A stretch of 48,364 bases of DNA. Source: a virus. The notes below the pieces were generated by a model. It saw nothing but the letters and a program-made list of their open reading frames with translations. It had not been told where the DNA came from and searched no databases. The stretch spans positions 1 to 48,364 of IMG/VR virus record IMGVR_UViG_3300042353_000511. One strand, 5' to 3'. Made by a program: the position numbers and the translations under genes. Of this stretch, positions 31,697-40,595 are shown piece by piece (position 1 is the stretch's first letter; every line of letters starts with the position of its first letter).

Positions 31697-31738
31697 TAGC
31701 TACCCCGCATGATGGGGGCGTACCCCGGAGGGACGTCC
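31697..31738 (+). promoter_or_regulatory. TAGCTACCCCGC motif before the HTH gene
   Basis: A copy of the recurring motif, followed by GGGG-CGTA-CCCC, a small hairpin, and GGAGGG as ribosome site for the ATG at 31739. No -35 with good spacing is seen. Confidence 0.35.
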
Positions 31739-32338
31739 ATGGCAAAAAAGGGAATGGCCGACATCGCGCTCGGCAGTTACGAGGCGGCGTGCATCACAGG
31801 AACGCAGTGGTCGAGGCCGGCGAAGCTCGCGAAAGACGGCAAACTGGTCTACAGGCCGCTGGAGTCGGGCTGGTCGCTGGAGAAGAAGAACGAGTTTTTC
31901 CTCTACTCGCTGCGTGACTGCGACGAGAACTACCGCGACTACCTAGAGGCTGTCGCGACCGGATCACTCCCCGGTCGGCGACGGTCGGAGGAGTGCATCG
32001 CGCAGCGTGAGCCGATGCTCGCGCGGCTCCGAGAAGTCGAGCAGATTCTGTACGACGATGCGATCGGGACGTCCGAAGCGGCGACGATCCTCGGCGTACA
32101 CATCACCATGGTCAATCGCATGGTGAGAGACGGGAAACTGCGGGCTCGCAAGGCATTCAACGACCGTCACGGCGAGGGCAAGGGCTCGGTCTACATCGTC
32201 AGTCGGCGGGCCTGCGAGGAGAATCGGCACAAGTACGCTGCGCTGGAGGCGTCGGGGACGAAGACCGGGATGAAGCGGAACCCCGGAAAACGGACTGTCG
32301 CTCGGACTGTGGCGCCGAAACCGTCGAAGAAGCGATGA
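31739..32338 (+). CDS. Helix-turn-helix protein, possible regulator or excisionase
   Basis: A 199-residue protein. The middle part IGTSEAATILGVHITMVNRMVRDGKLRARK is a MerR/excisionase-like winged helix-turn-helix. The N-terminal 85 residues are unknown and the C-terminus is basic (KRNPGKRTVARTV). GGAGGG precedes the ATG. First gene after the integrase, so it may control lysogeny or early genes. Confidence 0.68.
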   Translation: MAKKGMADIALGSYEAACITGTQWSRPAKLAKDGKLVYRPLESGWSLEKKNEFFLYSLRDCDENYRDYLEAVATGSLPGRRRSEECIAQREPMLARLREVEQILYDDAIGTSEAATILGVHITMVNRMVRDGKLRARKAFNDRHGEGKGSVYIVSRRACEENRHKYAALEASGTKTGMKRNPGKRTVARTVAPKPSKKR

Positions 32339-32342
32339 TGTC

Positions 32343-32371
32343 TTGACGGGTAGCGAACAGTCGGCTACCCT
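32343..32371 (+). promoter_or_regulatory. Putative promoter before the SNF2 helicase gene
   Basis: TTGACG (32343-32348), 17 bases, TACCCT (32366-32371), in the gap 32339-32398. The -10 is part of GCTACCC, the recurring motif. Confidence 0.5.
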
Positions 32372-32398
32372 GCCCCCTGCACACACAGGGAGGCAGGG

Positions 32399-33817
32399 AT
32401 GTCGACACTTTGGGGACACCAGCGGGAAGCGATCATGTACGCCCGCACGCGGCTGTATGTGATCCTCCACCTCGGCATGGGCTGCGGGAAAACCCGCACC
32501 GCTATCGAGATCATCAGGGAGGTGCTGCTGGGGAAGCTCTCCGGCGGTCGAGTTCTCATCTGCTGCCCGAAGGCCGTCTGCGCAGCCTGGGCGAAGCAGT
32601 TCACGCTCTGGATGCCCGAGATGCGGGTGCTGATCCTTGACGCCGACGTCGGGACCGCGGCCGACAAAGAGAAGGCTCTCAAGGCCGCCCTCGCCGACAC
32701 CTCGCCCCTGGCGGTCGTCATCAATTACGAATCGGCGTGGCGGGTCGCCGCGATCGAGAAGACGAAGTGGGACATCCTCGTCTATGACGAGGTCCACCGG
32801 CTCAAGGCCCCGTCGGGCAAGACGAGCCGCTGGGCGTCTCGCATGGGGACCAAAAACCCCGAGGCGAAGCGGATCGCCTTGTCGGGGACGCTCATCAGCC
32901 ACAGCCCCCTCGATGCCTTCGGCGTCTACCGGGCCGTCGAGGCTCCCGATTGCCCGACGTTCGGCCAGACCTATGGTGCGTTCAAGGGGAAGTATTGCGT
33001 CACCAACCCGCACGTCCCCGGCATGGTCGTCCGCTTCATCAATCAACCGGAGATGCAGAAGAAGATCGCCGACACGACCTTCTACCGGCGATCGGAGGAT
33101 GTCCTCGACCTCCCGCCGATCATGCACGAAGACCTCTGTTTTGAATTGGGTCCGGCCGAAAAAAACGTGTACCGCGACCTAGAAACAGATTTCTGTGCCC
33201 TGTTGCGCGACAAAACGATTACGCCGAAGAACGCCATGGTCGGCGCGCTCCGGCTGCTTCAGTGCTGCGGCGGGTACATCACACCGGACGGGGAGAAGAC
33301 CGGGGTGGCGATCTCCGAGGACACGCCGTCGAAGGCGGCCCGGTTCGCCGAGTGGCTGGAAGACGTCGAGCCCCGCGAACCGCTGGTGATCTTCTGCCGC
33401 TTCCGCGCCGACATCGAAGCGGCTCGAAAGGCGCTTGAGGCGGATGGCCGCACCGTCAGTGAGCTATCAGGTAAGATGAACGATCTGGCCCAATGGCAGG
33501 CCGGCAAAACCGATGCACTCGTCGCCCAAATCCAGTCTGGCGGCATTGGCATCGATCTCACGCGAGCCCGGCTCTGTGTTTTCTACTCTATCGGGCACTC
33601 GCTTTCTGAATGGCTACAGGCTATCGCGCGCCTGCACCGCCCCGGCCAGACTCGGCACACCCACATCTACTCGCTGATCGCTACGCTACCCCACAATCGC
33701 ATGACCGTTGAGGGCAGGGTCTACGCTGCCCTTCGTGACCGTAAGGATGTAGTCAATGAACTCGTCAGCCTCTACCGAGACTTCGACCCTCGCCGACCTG
33801 TCGGATCGGCTCACTGA
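32399..33817 (+). CDS. SNF2-type DNA helicase/ATPase
   Basis: A 472-residue superfamily 2 protein. Walker A GMGCGKT at 26-32, DEVH at 130-133, SGT in IALSGTLISH, and the C-terminal motifs VIFCRF, QSGGIGIDL and QAIARLHRPGQ. Phage members of this family help replication or recombination by moving along double-stranded DNA. First gene of the replication block, after its own promoter. Overlaps the next gene by 62 bases. Confidence 0.92.
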   Translation: MSTLWGHQREAIMYARTRLYVILHLGMGCGKTRTAIEIIREVLLGKLSGGRVLICCPKAVCAAWAKQFTLWMPEMRVLILDADVGTAADKEKALKAALADTSPLAVVINYESAWRVAAIEKTKWDILVYDEVHRLKAPSGKTSRWASRMGTKNPEAKRIALSGTLISHSPLDAFGVYRAVEAPDCPTFGQTYGAFKGKYCVTNPHVPGMVVRFINQPEMQKKIADTTFYRRSEDVLDLPPIMHEDLCFELGPAEKNVYRDLETDFCALLRDKTITPKNAMVGALRLLQCCGGYITPDGEKTGVAISEDTPSKAARFAEWLEDVEPREPLVIFCRFRADIEAARKALEADGRTVSELSGKMNDLAQWQAGKTDALVAQIQSGGIGIDLTRARLCVFYSIGHSLSEWLQAIARLHRPGQTRHTHIYSLIATLPHNRMTVEGRVYAALRDRKDVVNELVSLYRDFDPRRPVGSAH

Positions 33818-34214
33818 GGTGCAGTCGATCTCCGATGAAATCGACGGCCTGGAAGAACAGATCAAGGCGCTCAAGAAGCGTCGGACTCACCTTGAGTCCC
33901 TGTGCGTCGAAGACCTCCTGACGTCGAAGACCGAACGCATCGGCGCCGCCGGTCGGATGTGGCGTGTCGACTGGGAACACTCGATGTCGTCCACCGAGGC
34001 CCGCAAGGAAGACCTGATCGCCGCGGCCGAGGCGTATGGCATTCCGCCCGACGCCATCACTCAGGTCAACACACAGAAGCTCAAGTCGCTCATCAAGGAG
34101 ATTGCAGAAAAACAAGGCCGCGACGTCCGCGAGAAGTGGACGGCCGGCACTGCGCTGGAAGGTTTGGCTGGGGAGTACGTTGCTCCTCGGCTTCGTTCGG
34201 TGAAGGCGGGCTGA
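33756..34214 (+). CDS. Coiled-coil replication-block protein
   Basis: A 152-residue protein. The first half is a coiled coil (EIDGLEEQIKALKKRRTHLES), followed by IGAAGRMWRVDWEHSMSS and a helical rest. The layout recalls Gam-like DNA-end protectors, but the match is too weak to name it. It lies between helicase and another unknown gene. AAGGA stands before the ATG. Confidence 0.65.
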   Translation: MNSSASTETSTLADLSDRLTEVQSISDEIDGLEEQIKALKKRRTHLESLCVEDLLTSKTERIGAAGRMWRVDWEHSMSSTEARKEDLIAAAEAYGIPPDAITQVNTQKLKSLIKEIAEKQGRDVREKWTAGTALEGLAGEYVAPRLRSVKAG

Positions 34215-34238
34215 ATCCCGCGTATCTAAGAGGTTTCA

Positions 34239-35009
34239 ATGACTACTGCACTTGCAAATACGTCCACCCCGTTTGCCGGCCTCACGCCCGGCTCGCGGCA
34301 GATGGCGATCATCGCGGCGAACCTGGAGGGCGAGGGCATCTCCGAGATGGACCTGACGAAGGTCAGGACGCCGGCGGGCGGCGGCACGACCTGGGAGATC
34401 GACAACCAGGGCAACACCGAGACGTCACAGGAGATCGTCGGCATCCTCGTCGCGATCGGGAAGCGGGGCCTGCTGTGGCCCTACGATGAGATCGGCGAGG
34501 AGCCGCCGGTGATCGTGACGAATGACCTCGTCACCGGCTACCGCGTGTCCGACAAGCTCGGGGGCATCGACGCAACGGCTCTCGACCAGTATCGGATCGG
34601 CGACCGCCGCTACGACTGGGCGGCGCTCTCCGAGGGGCCGGAGTTCGGCCCGAAGTCGGGCAAGGGCGGCGTCGGCAAGCGGGTGAAGGAGAGCAGGACG
34701 CTCGCCATCCTCCGCGACGGCGACGTCTGGCCGGTGCTGATCTCGATCGGTCCCGGCAGCCTGGGGACTTTCATGCCGTTCCTCAAGAAGCTCCCCTGCT
34801 TCCACTACGAGGCCGTCATCGGTCTCAAGCTCCAGAAGGAGAAGTCCAAGTCGGGTGTCACCTACTCCATGATCGTCCCCCGCCTCGCCGGTCAACTGAC
34901 CGAGGAGCAGGGCGAGTTCGTGCGGAAGATGTACACCGAGCCGATGAAGCGGACCTTCTCGGCTCTGCCCAACGGCGCGGTGGCTGCCAGCGCTGTCGAC
35001 GCTGAGTGA
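34239..35009 (+). CDS. Replication-block protein, unrecognised
   Basis: A 256-residue protein. It has EIDNQGNTETSQEIVGILVAI, a KRGLLWPYDE stretch, GSLGTFMPFLKKLPCFHYEA and IVPRLAGQLTEEQGEFVRKM. This looks like a class of phage proteins found next to recombination or primase genes, possibly a single-stranded DNA-binding analogue. I cannot name it with certainty. The block ends with a strong terminator downstream. Confidence 0.65.
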   Translation: MTTALANTSTPFAGLTPGSRQMAIIAANLEGEGISEMDLTKVRTPAGGGTTWEIDNQGNTETSQEIVGILVAIGKRGLLWPYDEIGEEPPVIVTNDLVTGYRVSDKLGGIDATALDQYRIGDRRYDWAALSEGPEFGPKSGKGGVGKRVKESRTLAILRDGDVWPVLISIGPGSLGTFMPFLKKLPCFHYEAVIGLKLQKEKSKSGVTYSMIVPRLAGQLTEEQGEFVRKMYTEPMKRTFSALPNGAVAASAVDAE

Positions 35010-35151
35010 TTAGCTGCCGTGCCGGCGGCGCTCAACCGACGTAAGGTCGGCCGGTCGCCCAGGCGTACAGTGGCGTGGTAACGACGCAAGCCGTCGGCGT
35101 GTGGACTCCAGGGTTTCCCTTTCCCCCTCGGTAGTCGCGTCGGCGCATATG
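35010..35151 (+). ncRNA. Possible structured RNA before terminator
   Basis: 142 bases with no gene. Stems such as CCGAC/GTCGG (near 35038-35052), GCGT/ACGC around GGTAACG, and CGACG/CGTCG precede the intrinsic terminator at 35152. It may be a trailer, a small RNA or a leader of the HNH gene. No known RNA family is recognised and no promoter is evident. Confidence 0.35.
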
Positions 35152-35194
35152 CCCCTGCGGGCCGGTGAAAGCCGGCTCGCAGGGGATTTCTTTG
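35152..35194 (+). terminator. Strong intrinsic terminator
   Basis: A 15-bp stem (CCCCTGCG/CGCAGGGG outside, GGCCGGT/GCCGGCT inside with two G-T pairs) closed by a GAAA tetraloop at 35167-35170, followed by ATTTCTTT. It separates the helicase block from the HNH and primase genes. If not total, it could serve as an attenuator. Confidence 0.85.
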
Positions 35195-35218
35195 GCTACT
35201 ACACAAGAGGAGATGAGT

Positions 35219-35995
35219 GTGGCTACTCGAAAATCAATACCGCCCGTGGTCAGGTTTGAGGTGTTCCAGAGAGACAACTTCCGCTGCATCTACTGCGGGG
35301 CAACGAAGGAGGAGACGAAGCTCGTCGTCGATCATGTCATTCCCGTCAGGGACGGTGGCACGAACGACATGGGCAACCTCGCAACGGCTTGCCAACCATG
35401 CAATGCGGGCAAGGCGGCCAGGAGCGTCATTCTTCCCGCCGAGGGGGAGGTTGTCGGGCGAGGGAGGGCAAAGCTGGCCGCGAGGTGGCTTCCACATCTC
35501 AGGCACGCTTTCGTGAACGTCGAGCCGGCAGAGGCTCCCTACGAAAAACATTTCACAACGTGGTCGCCATCGAAACGTGGCGGTGAAGAAATTGCGTCCG
35601 ACCATGTCGTTAGGTTCATGCCGAACTTCACGGCAAGGACGGTGCGATCTAGGGGCTGGCGAGGGGAAGCCGTGACGATTTCCTTTTTTCCGCACAAACC
35701 GATTGGAGGTTTCTCGGAGGCTCAAGAGTCAGAGATTATCGCGGCCGTCATCAGCGGGTACGACACCGACGCCGTGATCGTCATTGGTGAGCCTGATGAC
35801 TTCTTCGCCATCTGCGTTCACTACCGATACAAGGGGTGCCCGATCGGGTATTTCCTTGATGACTTTCTGTTCCCAGAGGCCGACTGGGAATGCGACTGGT
35901 ATCCAGACGAGTGCTTCGACTTCGTCGATCCTCGCGAGGGCCACTGGAACAGGCTCCACACGTTTAACAGGGAGGACAAGACATATGGCTTTTGA
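35219..35995 (+). CDS. HNH endonuclease with C-terminal unknown domain
   Basis: A 258-residue protein. The N-terminal HNH reads RFEVFQRDNFRCIYCG, then LVVDHVIPVRDGGTND, then LATACQPCNAGK, with the full catalytic core and zinc cysteines. About 170 further residues (for example VTISFFPHKPIGGF and an acidic, Trp- and Cys-bearing end) belong to no family I know. GTG at 35219 is chosen because AGAGGAG lies 6 bases before it. ATG 35213 would be too close. It stands directly after a terminator and overlaps the primase gene, like a mobile nuclease gene between functional blocks. Confidence 0.82.
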   Translation: MATRKSIPPVVRFEVFQRDNFRCIYCGATKEETKLVVDHVIPVRDGGTNDMGNLATACQPCNAGKAARSVILPAEGEVVGRGRAKLAARWLPHLRHAFVNVEPAEAPYEKHFTTWSPSKRGGEEIASDHVVRFMPNFTARTVRSRGWRGEAVTISFFPHKPIGGFSEAQESEIIAAVISGYDTDAVIVIGEPDDFFAICVHYRYKGCPIGYFLDDFLFPEADWECDWYPDECFDFVDPREGHWNRLHTFNREDKTYGF

Positions 35996-37784
35996 GTTTG
36001 ATCCAGACGTCATGTTCAAGCTCTGTGCGATGTACCTTTTCAAGGGCCTTCGCATCGTGAGGGTCCATGGGATTCTTCCAGACGGCACATGCACATGCGG
36101 GAAGGCAGGATGCACGCCGGGCAAGCACCCGATCGACCAAAAGTGGGCAACGAAGTATGCGAGGGACGAGGACGACGTCCTTCGGTGGCTGGAGTCGCCG
36201 CTGCCCTTCAACGTCGGCGTTGTTCTTGGTCCACAGGGCGGCGTCATTGACAGCGAAGACGACGACATTCGCGCTAAGGTGTTCCGAGAATCCATTGGAA
36301 TGTCTGACCTCGTCACACCGACATGGACGAGCGGGAAGTCGACCCACCAACTGACTCAGTGGGACGATCGACTTCAGGGCGACACCGGGGTCGTTTATCC
36401 CGGTGGCCTTGAGGTCAGGACGGGCGCCGGGAAGAAGATGACTCAGAGCGTCCTGCCCCCGTCGTGGCATTACAGTGGAGCCCAATACAGATGGAAGCCG
36501 GGTCTTTCTCCAGACGAAGTTCCTGTTGCCGAAACTCCGCGGGAATTGATTGCAGTTATCTACAACGGGGCTGGGGAAAAGAAAACTGTCGATCCGCCCA
36601 AGAACTACACCGAACCGCCAGCCACGAACTTTGTTTTCGGTGACGTCCGTCAGGGGGGCCGGCACAGGGCAATCCTTCGTTTTGTGTGGTGGAAGTGCAT
36701 CACTACGAGGAACCCCAATCACGCAAAACAGCGGAGCGTCCTGATTCGTGAGGTTACACGGTGGAACGAGGAGAACTGCAAGCCCCCGGAGGAGGAGAGT
36801 GCGGTGCTTAAAATCATCACCGACTGCCTTGACTCCTACCGCAAGAAGGAGATCGCCGGGTGGACGCCGAGCGATGTCGACGAAGAGGATGAGGCCATTG
36901 AGAGAGAAGCGGCCTCTATCGAGGAGGCGGTCAAAAAGAAGGAGTTGTCTGGATTCTCCGTCTCTGCTCGCCGTGGCTACGAGCTTCATGGTCTACAGAA
37001 GGTCACTCATGGCAAAGTCGAGACTTACGCCGAGGGCAACTGGTCGATTGAGATGATTCACTCCGATCCGCCGGAGGTGTGCCTCATCGTACCGATGTGG
37101 CGGGATCGGCCATGCCGCGGGCGGATCAACATGACGCTCGAAACATTCCGGTCCCCGAACAAAGTCGCTGCGCTTGTGTTTTCCGCAACTCGGGGAGTCC
37201 TCCTCGACGGAGACTCAAAGAAGTGGACGTCGATCTGGAAGGGCTACGACGCAAGCAGCAAGACTGGCGGGGAGTCGATCCCTGGGCTTATGGAGAGGCT
37301 GCTTGAGAAAAAAGAGAGCCAGGGGACCGACATCACGGTCGGCACCTCAAGCCTCCGGTATGCACAGCTTGCAGGATTCGTCCTTCAGGTTTTCAGGAGA
37401 GCCACCAAGCCCCGCGATGAAACCAAGCCGGAGCCCAACGAGTCTGGACGACCGTGCTGGGTGACCCCCGAAGAGCTTTGGTTCCAGTGGGGGAAGATAT
37501 GGGACGACATTGGCCGTTCGCACGATGTTGTCCCTGGAGAGCGGTCACGGGTCCGGTCACGGATGCTCGCCATGGTGCGAGGGGACGACGGGAAGGCCGT
37601 AACCGACTTCGTCCACCGCAGGCACTCGTTTGCCACCGGAAGGCTGGAGTTCGTGGTGTTCACAAAGCCGTGGCTCGACGCACTTGAGAGTCTGGCGGCC
37701 GGAGAAGAGACCATCGTCAGAGATACCACCCTCTCCTCCTCCGACGCAGAAGACCCGCCAGAGTCGGAGGAGCAGGCGGCGTGA
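35985..37784 (+). CDS. Prim-pol type primase/polymerase
   Basis: A 599-residue protein. The N-terminus has the bifunctional primase-polymerase pattern: GTCTCGKAGCTPGKHPIDQKW, then NVGVVLGPQGGVIDSEDDD with the metal-binding acidic residues, then LEVRTGAGKKMTQSVLPPS. The middle and C-terminal parts look like a primase C-terminal region, but I see no Walker A helicase motif, so unwinding would fall to the separate helicases. GGAGG precedes the ATG at 35985, which overlaps the HNH gene. Base composition is somewhat lower in GC than neighbours. Confidence 0.82.
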   Translation: MAFEFDPDVMFKLCAMYLFKGLRIVRVHGILPDGTCTCGKAGCTPGKHPIDQKWATKYARDEDDVLRWLESPLPFNVGVVLGPQGGVIDSEDDDIRAKVFRESIGMSDLVTPTWTSGKSTHQLTQWDDRLQGDTGVVYPGGLEVRTGAGKKMTQSVLPPSWHYSGAQYRWKPGLSPDEVPVAETPRELIAVIYNGAGEKKTVDPPKNYTEPPATNFVFGDVRQGGRHRAILRFVWWKCITTRNPNHAKQRSVLIREVTRWNEENCKPPEEESAVLKIITDCLDSYRKKEIAGWTPSDVDEEDEAIEREAASIEEAVKKKELSGFSVSARRGYELHGLQKVTHGKVETYAEGNWSIEMIHSDPPEVCLIVPMWRDRPCRGRINMTLETFRSPNKVAALVFSATRGVLLDGDSKKWTSIWKGYDASSKTGGESIPGLMERLLEKKESQGTDITVGTSSLRYAQLAGFVLQVFRRATKPRDETKPEPNESGRPCWVTPEELWFQWGKIWDDIGRSHDVVPGERSRVRSRMLAMVRGDDGKAVTDFVHRRHSFATGRLEFVVFTKPWLDALESLAAGEETIVRDTTLSSSDAEDPPESEEQAA

Positions 37785-37999
37785 TCGATTCCCCTATATA
37801 CGGGGCTGGCGAGGGCGATCGCGTTTGGAAACTGGCTTTTTGACGCCGTCATCACCGTCAGTGGCGCAAGTCCATTGGGGCAAAGGGGTTACGGTGACGG
37901 CCAATTTGAAGCGACTTTCCGGCGCGACCGTCACTTCGGTCGCAAGTTGTTGTCTTCACTGCATTTACGACTGACGGCCGATTTACCAAGGAGGTTCGG
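37785..37999 (+). promoter_or_regulatory. Structured leader of the UvrD-type helicase gene
   Basis: 215 bases without a gene. CCCC/GGGG hairpin around 37792-37806. A long imperfect stem where GCCG plus TCACCGT (near 37844-37858) pairs with ACGGTGACGGC near 37890-37901. A perfect 7-bp stem GCGACCG/CGGTCGC at 37924-37943, followed by a T-rich run. AAGGAGG stands before the ATG at 38000. The last stem may be a weak terminator, and together they look like an attenuator-type leader. Confidence 0.5.
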
Positions 38000-39661
38000 A
38001 TGAGCGATTTGAAGATCAAGGAAGTCATCGGCGGCGCCGGGACGGGGAAGACCACGATGATGGTGGGCGTCCTCTGCAAAGCCCTGGAGAGACCCGAGGT
38101 GGGCGGCAACCCGTTTGCCCTGGGGTTTTCCAGCTTCACCCGTGCGGCCCGTGGAGAGGCCGCCAAGAGGGCTGGCGCGGCATGGGGCATGGACCCCTCG
38201 GTGCTGGAGCGTGAGGGGTGGTTTCGCACGGCTCACTCGGTGGCATACCGGCAGCTTGGCATCCAGCGGGGCGAGGTGATCGGCGGCGGAAAGGCCGACG
38301 ACAAGTGGGTCTCCGAGGCCCTCGGGTCCGACGTGTCGTCGGCGTTCGACGACGAGGAGGAGGGCGGGATCAGGCTCTACGCCGGCGACCCCGTCGCCGC
38401 GGCGGCCCTGAACTACTGGAGCCTCGCCAGGAGCCTTGTGTGCCCCCTGCGGGAGGTGGTCGATGCCGATCAGAATCCCGAGGCGCCTCCGGCCGACGAG
38501 GTCATCAAGCGAATCGAGATGTACGAGCAGGCCAAGCGGCTGGAGGGTCGGATCGACTTCACCGATATGCTGGGCCGGTTCGTCGGCCTGCGGTTTGACC
38601 CGGCGACCGGGCCGATCGAGGCGACCCCCGAGGGGGCCGTGCCCGACGACGTCGTCGGGTGGATTTTCGACGAGGCGCAGGACGCGAGCAAGCTGCTCGA
38701 CATGGCCTGCCGCCGGCTTGTGACCGGAGATTCGTGCAAGTGGGCATGGCTTGTCGGCGACCCGTTTCAGGCCATCCACAGTTGGGCGGGGGCGGATGCC
38801 CGGCACTTTCTGTCATGGGGGACGCAGGACCGAAGCATCATGCCGCGGTCGTACCGCTGCGCCCCGCCGATCATGGCCCTGGGCGAGAGGTGCCTCCAGC
38901 GACTCCCTGAATACTGGGATCGAGGGATCGCCCCGGCCGACCACGACGGCGTCGTCGAGGAGTCGGAGAACTACGAGGACGATCTGGCCGACATCGACCC
39001 GAGGGAAGAGACTCTGGTGATCGCGAGGACGAACCGCCATGTGAAAAACATCGCGGCGATCCTCGACGACATCGGCATTCCGTTCAGACGGACGAAGTCC
39101 AGAGGGGAGACGCTCAATCGGGATTTGGGCATGGCGGGGCTCTGGAAGCTCCAGCACGGCCAGGGCGCGTCGGCAGAGGAGTGGACACAGGCCATCGATT
39201 TGCTACCATCCAAGACTTTGGACGGCCGGACGTGGCTGACCCGAGGCAGCAAGTCGGCCTGGAACAAAGGGCTCAAGGAGCAGTTCGACTACATCTTCCC
39301 CGAGGATGTCGAGCGGCTTGGGGCTACAAACCACCTTCAGGACGCGATCAAGTCTGGTGCCTGGGGCGGCTTGTGCGACGGCGGGACGAAGTGGGTGAAT
39401 GCCGCCAAGCGATGGGGGATCGAGGTCGTCGAGAAGCCGCAGGTGAAGATCGGAACGATCCACTCGGTCAAGGGGATGGAGGCGTCGAAGGTCATCGTGC
39501 TGACGAGCGTCGGCCGCCGGACTCGCGAGAGCGAGGAGTCTGACGAGCGTCGGTTTGCCGAAGAGCGAAGGATCGAGTACGTCGCCTGCACGCGGGCGAA
39601 ACACAAGTTGGTCGTGGCGCATGACCCGAGGGAACGGTATAGAATGGAGTTGCCTGTATGA
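38000..39661 (+). CDS. UvrD/PcrA-type superfamily 1 helicase
   Basis: A 553-residue ATP-driven DNA unwinding enzyme. Walker A GGAGTGKTT at 11-19, IFDEAQDAS (motif II), WLVGDPFQAIHSW (motif III), RSYRC (motif IV), IGTIHSVKGMEASKVIV (motif V) and EYVACTRAKHKL (motif VI). All core motifs are present. Shorter than cellular UvrD, with reduced 1B/2B regions. Downstream small genes start at its ATGA junction. A GCTACCAT motif lies inside near 39202. Confidence 0.92.
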   Translation: MSDLKIKEVIGGAGTGKTTMMVGVLCKALERPEVGGNPFALGFSSFTRAARGEAAKRAGAAWGMDPSVLEREGWFRTAHSVAYRQLGIQRGEVIGGGKADDKWVSEALGSDVSSAFDDEEEGGIRLYAGDPVAAAALNYWSLARSLVCPLREVVDADQNPEAPPADEVIKRIEMYEQAKRLEGRIDFTDMLGRFVGLRFDPATGPIEATPEGAVPDDVVGWIFDEAQDASKLLDMACRRLVTGDSCKWAWLVGDPFQAIHSWAGADARHFLSWGTQDRSIMPRSYRCAPPIMALGERCLQRLPEYWDRGIAPADHDGVVEESENYEDDLADIDPREETLVIARTNRHVKNIAAILDDIGIPFRRTKSRGETLNRDLGMAGLWKLQHGQGASAEEWTQAIDLLPSKTLDGRTWLTRGSKSAWNKGLKEQFDYIFPEDVERLGATNHLQDAIKSGAWGGLCDGGTKWVNAAKRWGIEVVEKPQVKIGTIHSVKGMEASKVIVLTSVGRRTRESEESDERRFAEERRIEYVACTRAKHKLVVAHDPRERYRMELPV

Positions 39662-39888
39662 GCGGACTGCCTGTGGATTTTGTGAACAGTAGGTACGCAA
39701 GGGCGAAGGGAATGACGCTTTTTGGCGTCGAGTTCATCATGATGAACGGCGCGGAACTTGTCGCGGCGGCGGTGTATCTCGCGGAGCGGCTCTCCGTATG
39801 GGAGGGGAATCAGTCGCCGTCGCTTTGCACCCCGCCGAAGATGCCAGCCACCAGTTTCGTGATCACCGTTACCGGAGGGGAGCAATGA
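39658..39888 (+). CDS. Small protein, unrecognised
   Basis: A 76-residue protein coupled by ATGA to the helicase. FGVEFIMMNGAELVAAAVYLAERLSV is a helical stretch. No family recognised. First of a run of tightly packed short genes. Confidence 0.55.
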   Translation: MSGLPVDFVNSRYARAKGMTLFGVEFIMMNGAELVAAAVYLAERLSVWEGNQSPSLCTPPKMPATSFVITVTGGEQ

Positions 39889-40100
39889 GCTTCCAGTGGT
39901 CCATCACCCTTGGCGTAAGAGCCGAAACCGTTTCTTACCGCCCCCCGCCCGGTTTGGCGGATGCCCCAAGCCCATATCGCCGAGAGCGAGTCGTCGAAGT
40001 CAAGGTCGATGACACCGCCGCCTATGACGACTTGGATTGCCTTCGGGCGTTCGGCGAGTCCGTTCGGGAGGCAATCGAGCATCTGGAGAAGAGATCATGA
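39885..40100 (+). CDS. Small protein, unrecognised
   Basis: A 71-residue protein, ATGA-coupled at both ends. Middle part Pro-rich (SYRPPPGLADAPSPYRR), C-terminal part helical and acidic. No function seen. Confidence 0.55.
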   Translation: MSFQWSITLGVRAETVSYRPPPGLADAPSPYRRERVVEVKVDDTAAYDDLDCLRAFGESVREAIEHLEKRS

Positions 40101-40564
40101 CCGAAACCCTCTTCGACATCGCCCCCGACGAGCCGCAGCGCAAGCGATCCGCTCGCCCTGCGGCGACCGACGCGCCGCAGGTCGCGCCCGCCCCCCTGCC
40201 CCGCCGGCCGTCGGCGGCGATCAAGCCGATTGGCGAGATCGAGGGCGAGCCCTGCACCTGCAAGGCTTTCGGGGAGGTCTGCAACACGACCCTCTGGGAC
40301 ATTTTCTATGAGGACAAGGGCGACTGGCTGGTCGGCTGTTGGGCGTGCGGGGCCGTGAAGTGGACGCCGGTCGTTATGGGCCATCTGCCCGACCGCTCGA
40401 CGTTCATCGTCCGCGGCGGGCGTTTTGACGGCATGACCTTCGATCAGATCGCCCAGGAGCCGCGAGGGCTCGACACGATCAAACTCTATGCCGGAGATGC
40501 AAAGCGGCAGATGCTTTGTAACGAGGCGAAGAAGTGGCTTGACGCAAATCCAGGTCGCGGATAA
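40097..40564 (+). CDS. Protein with putative zinc site
   Basis: A 155-residue protein. The first 45 residues are basic and Pro/Ala-rich. Then CTCKAFGEVCNTT and VGCWACGAVKW suggest a zinc-binding fold with two cysteine pairs, and GGRFDGMTFDQIAQEPRGLD follows. The last part resembles short Lon- or exonuclease-associated regions seen in phages, but I cannot name it. Its end carries the promoter of the csrA gene. Confidence 0.6.
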   Translation: MTETLFDIAPDEPQRKRSARPAATDAPQVAPAPLPRRPSAAIKPIGEIEGEPCTCKAFGEVCNTTLWDIFYEDKGDWLVGCWACGAVKWTPVVMGHLPDRSTFIVRGGRFDGMTFDQIAQEPRGLDTIKLYAGDAKRQMLCNEAKKWLDANPGRG

Positions 40565-40567
40565 GCT
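40539..40567 (+). promoter_or_regulatory. Promoter of the csrA-led operon
   Basis: TTGACG (40539-40544), 17 bases, TAAGCT (40562-40567), continuing as TAAGCTACGCCGCACG, one of the best copies of the recurring motif. The CsrA-type gene starts 28 bases later. Confidence 0.65.
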
Positions 40568-40595
40568 ACGCCGCACGGCATTGGAGGCCGATCGA

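Noticed and set aside
35078-35110. tRNA D-arm-like stem in the gap after 35009
   Set aside because: A GGTAA loop occurs, but there is no T-arm (no TTCGA) and no acceptor pairing.
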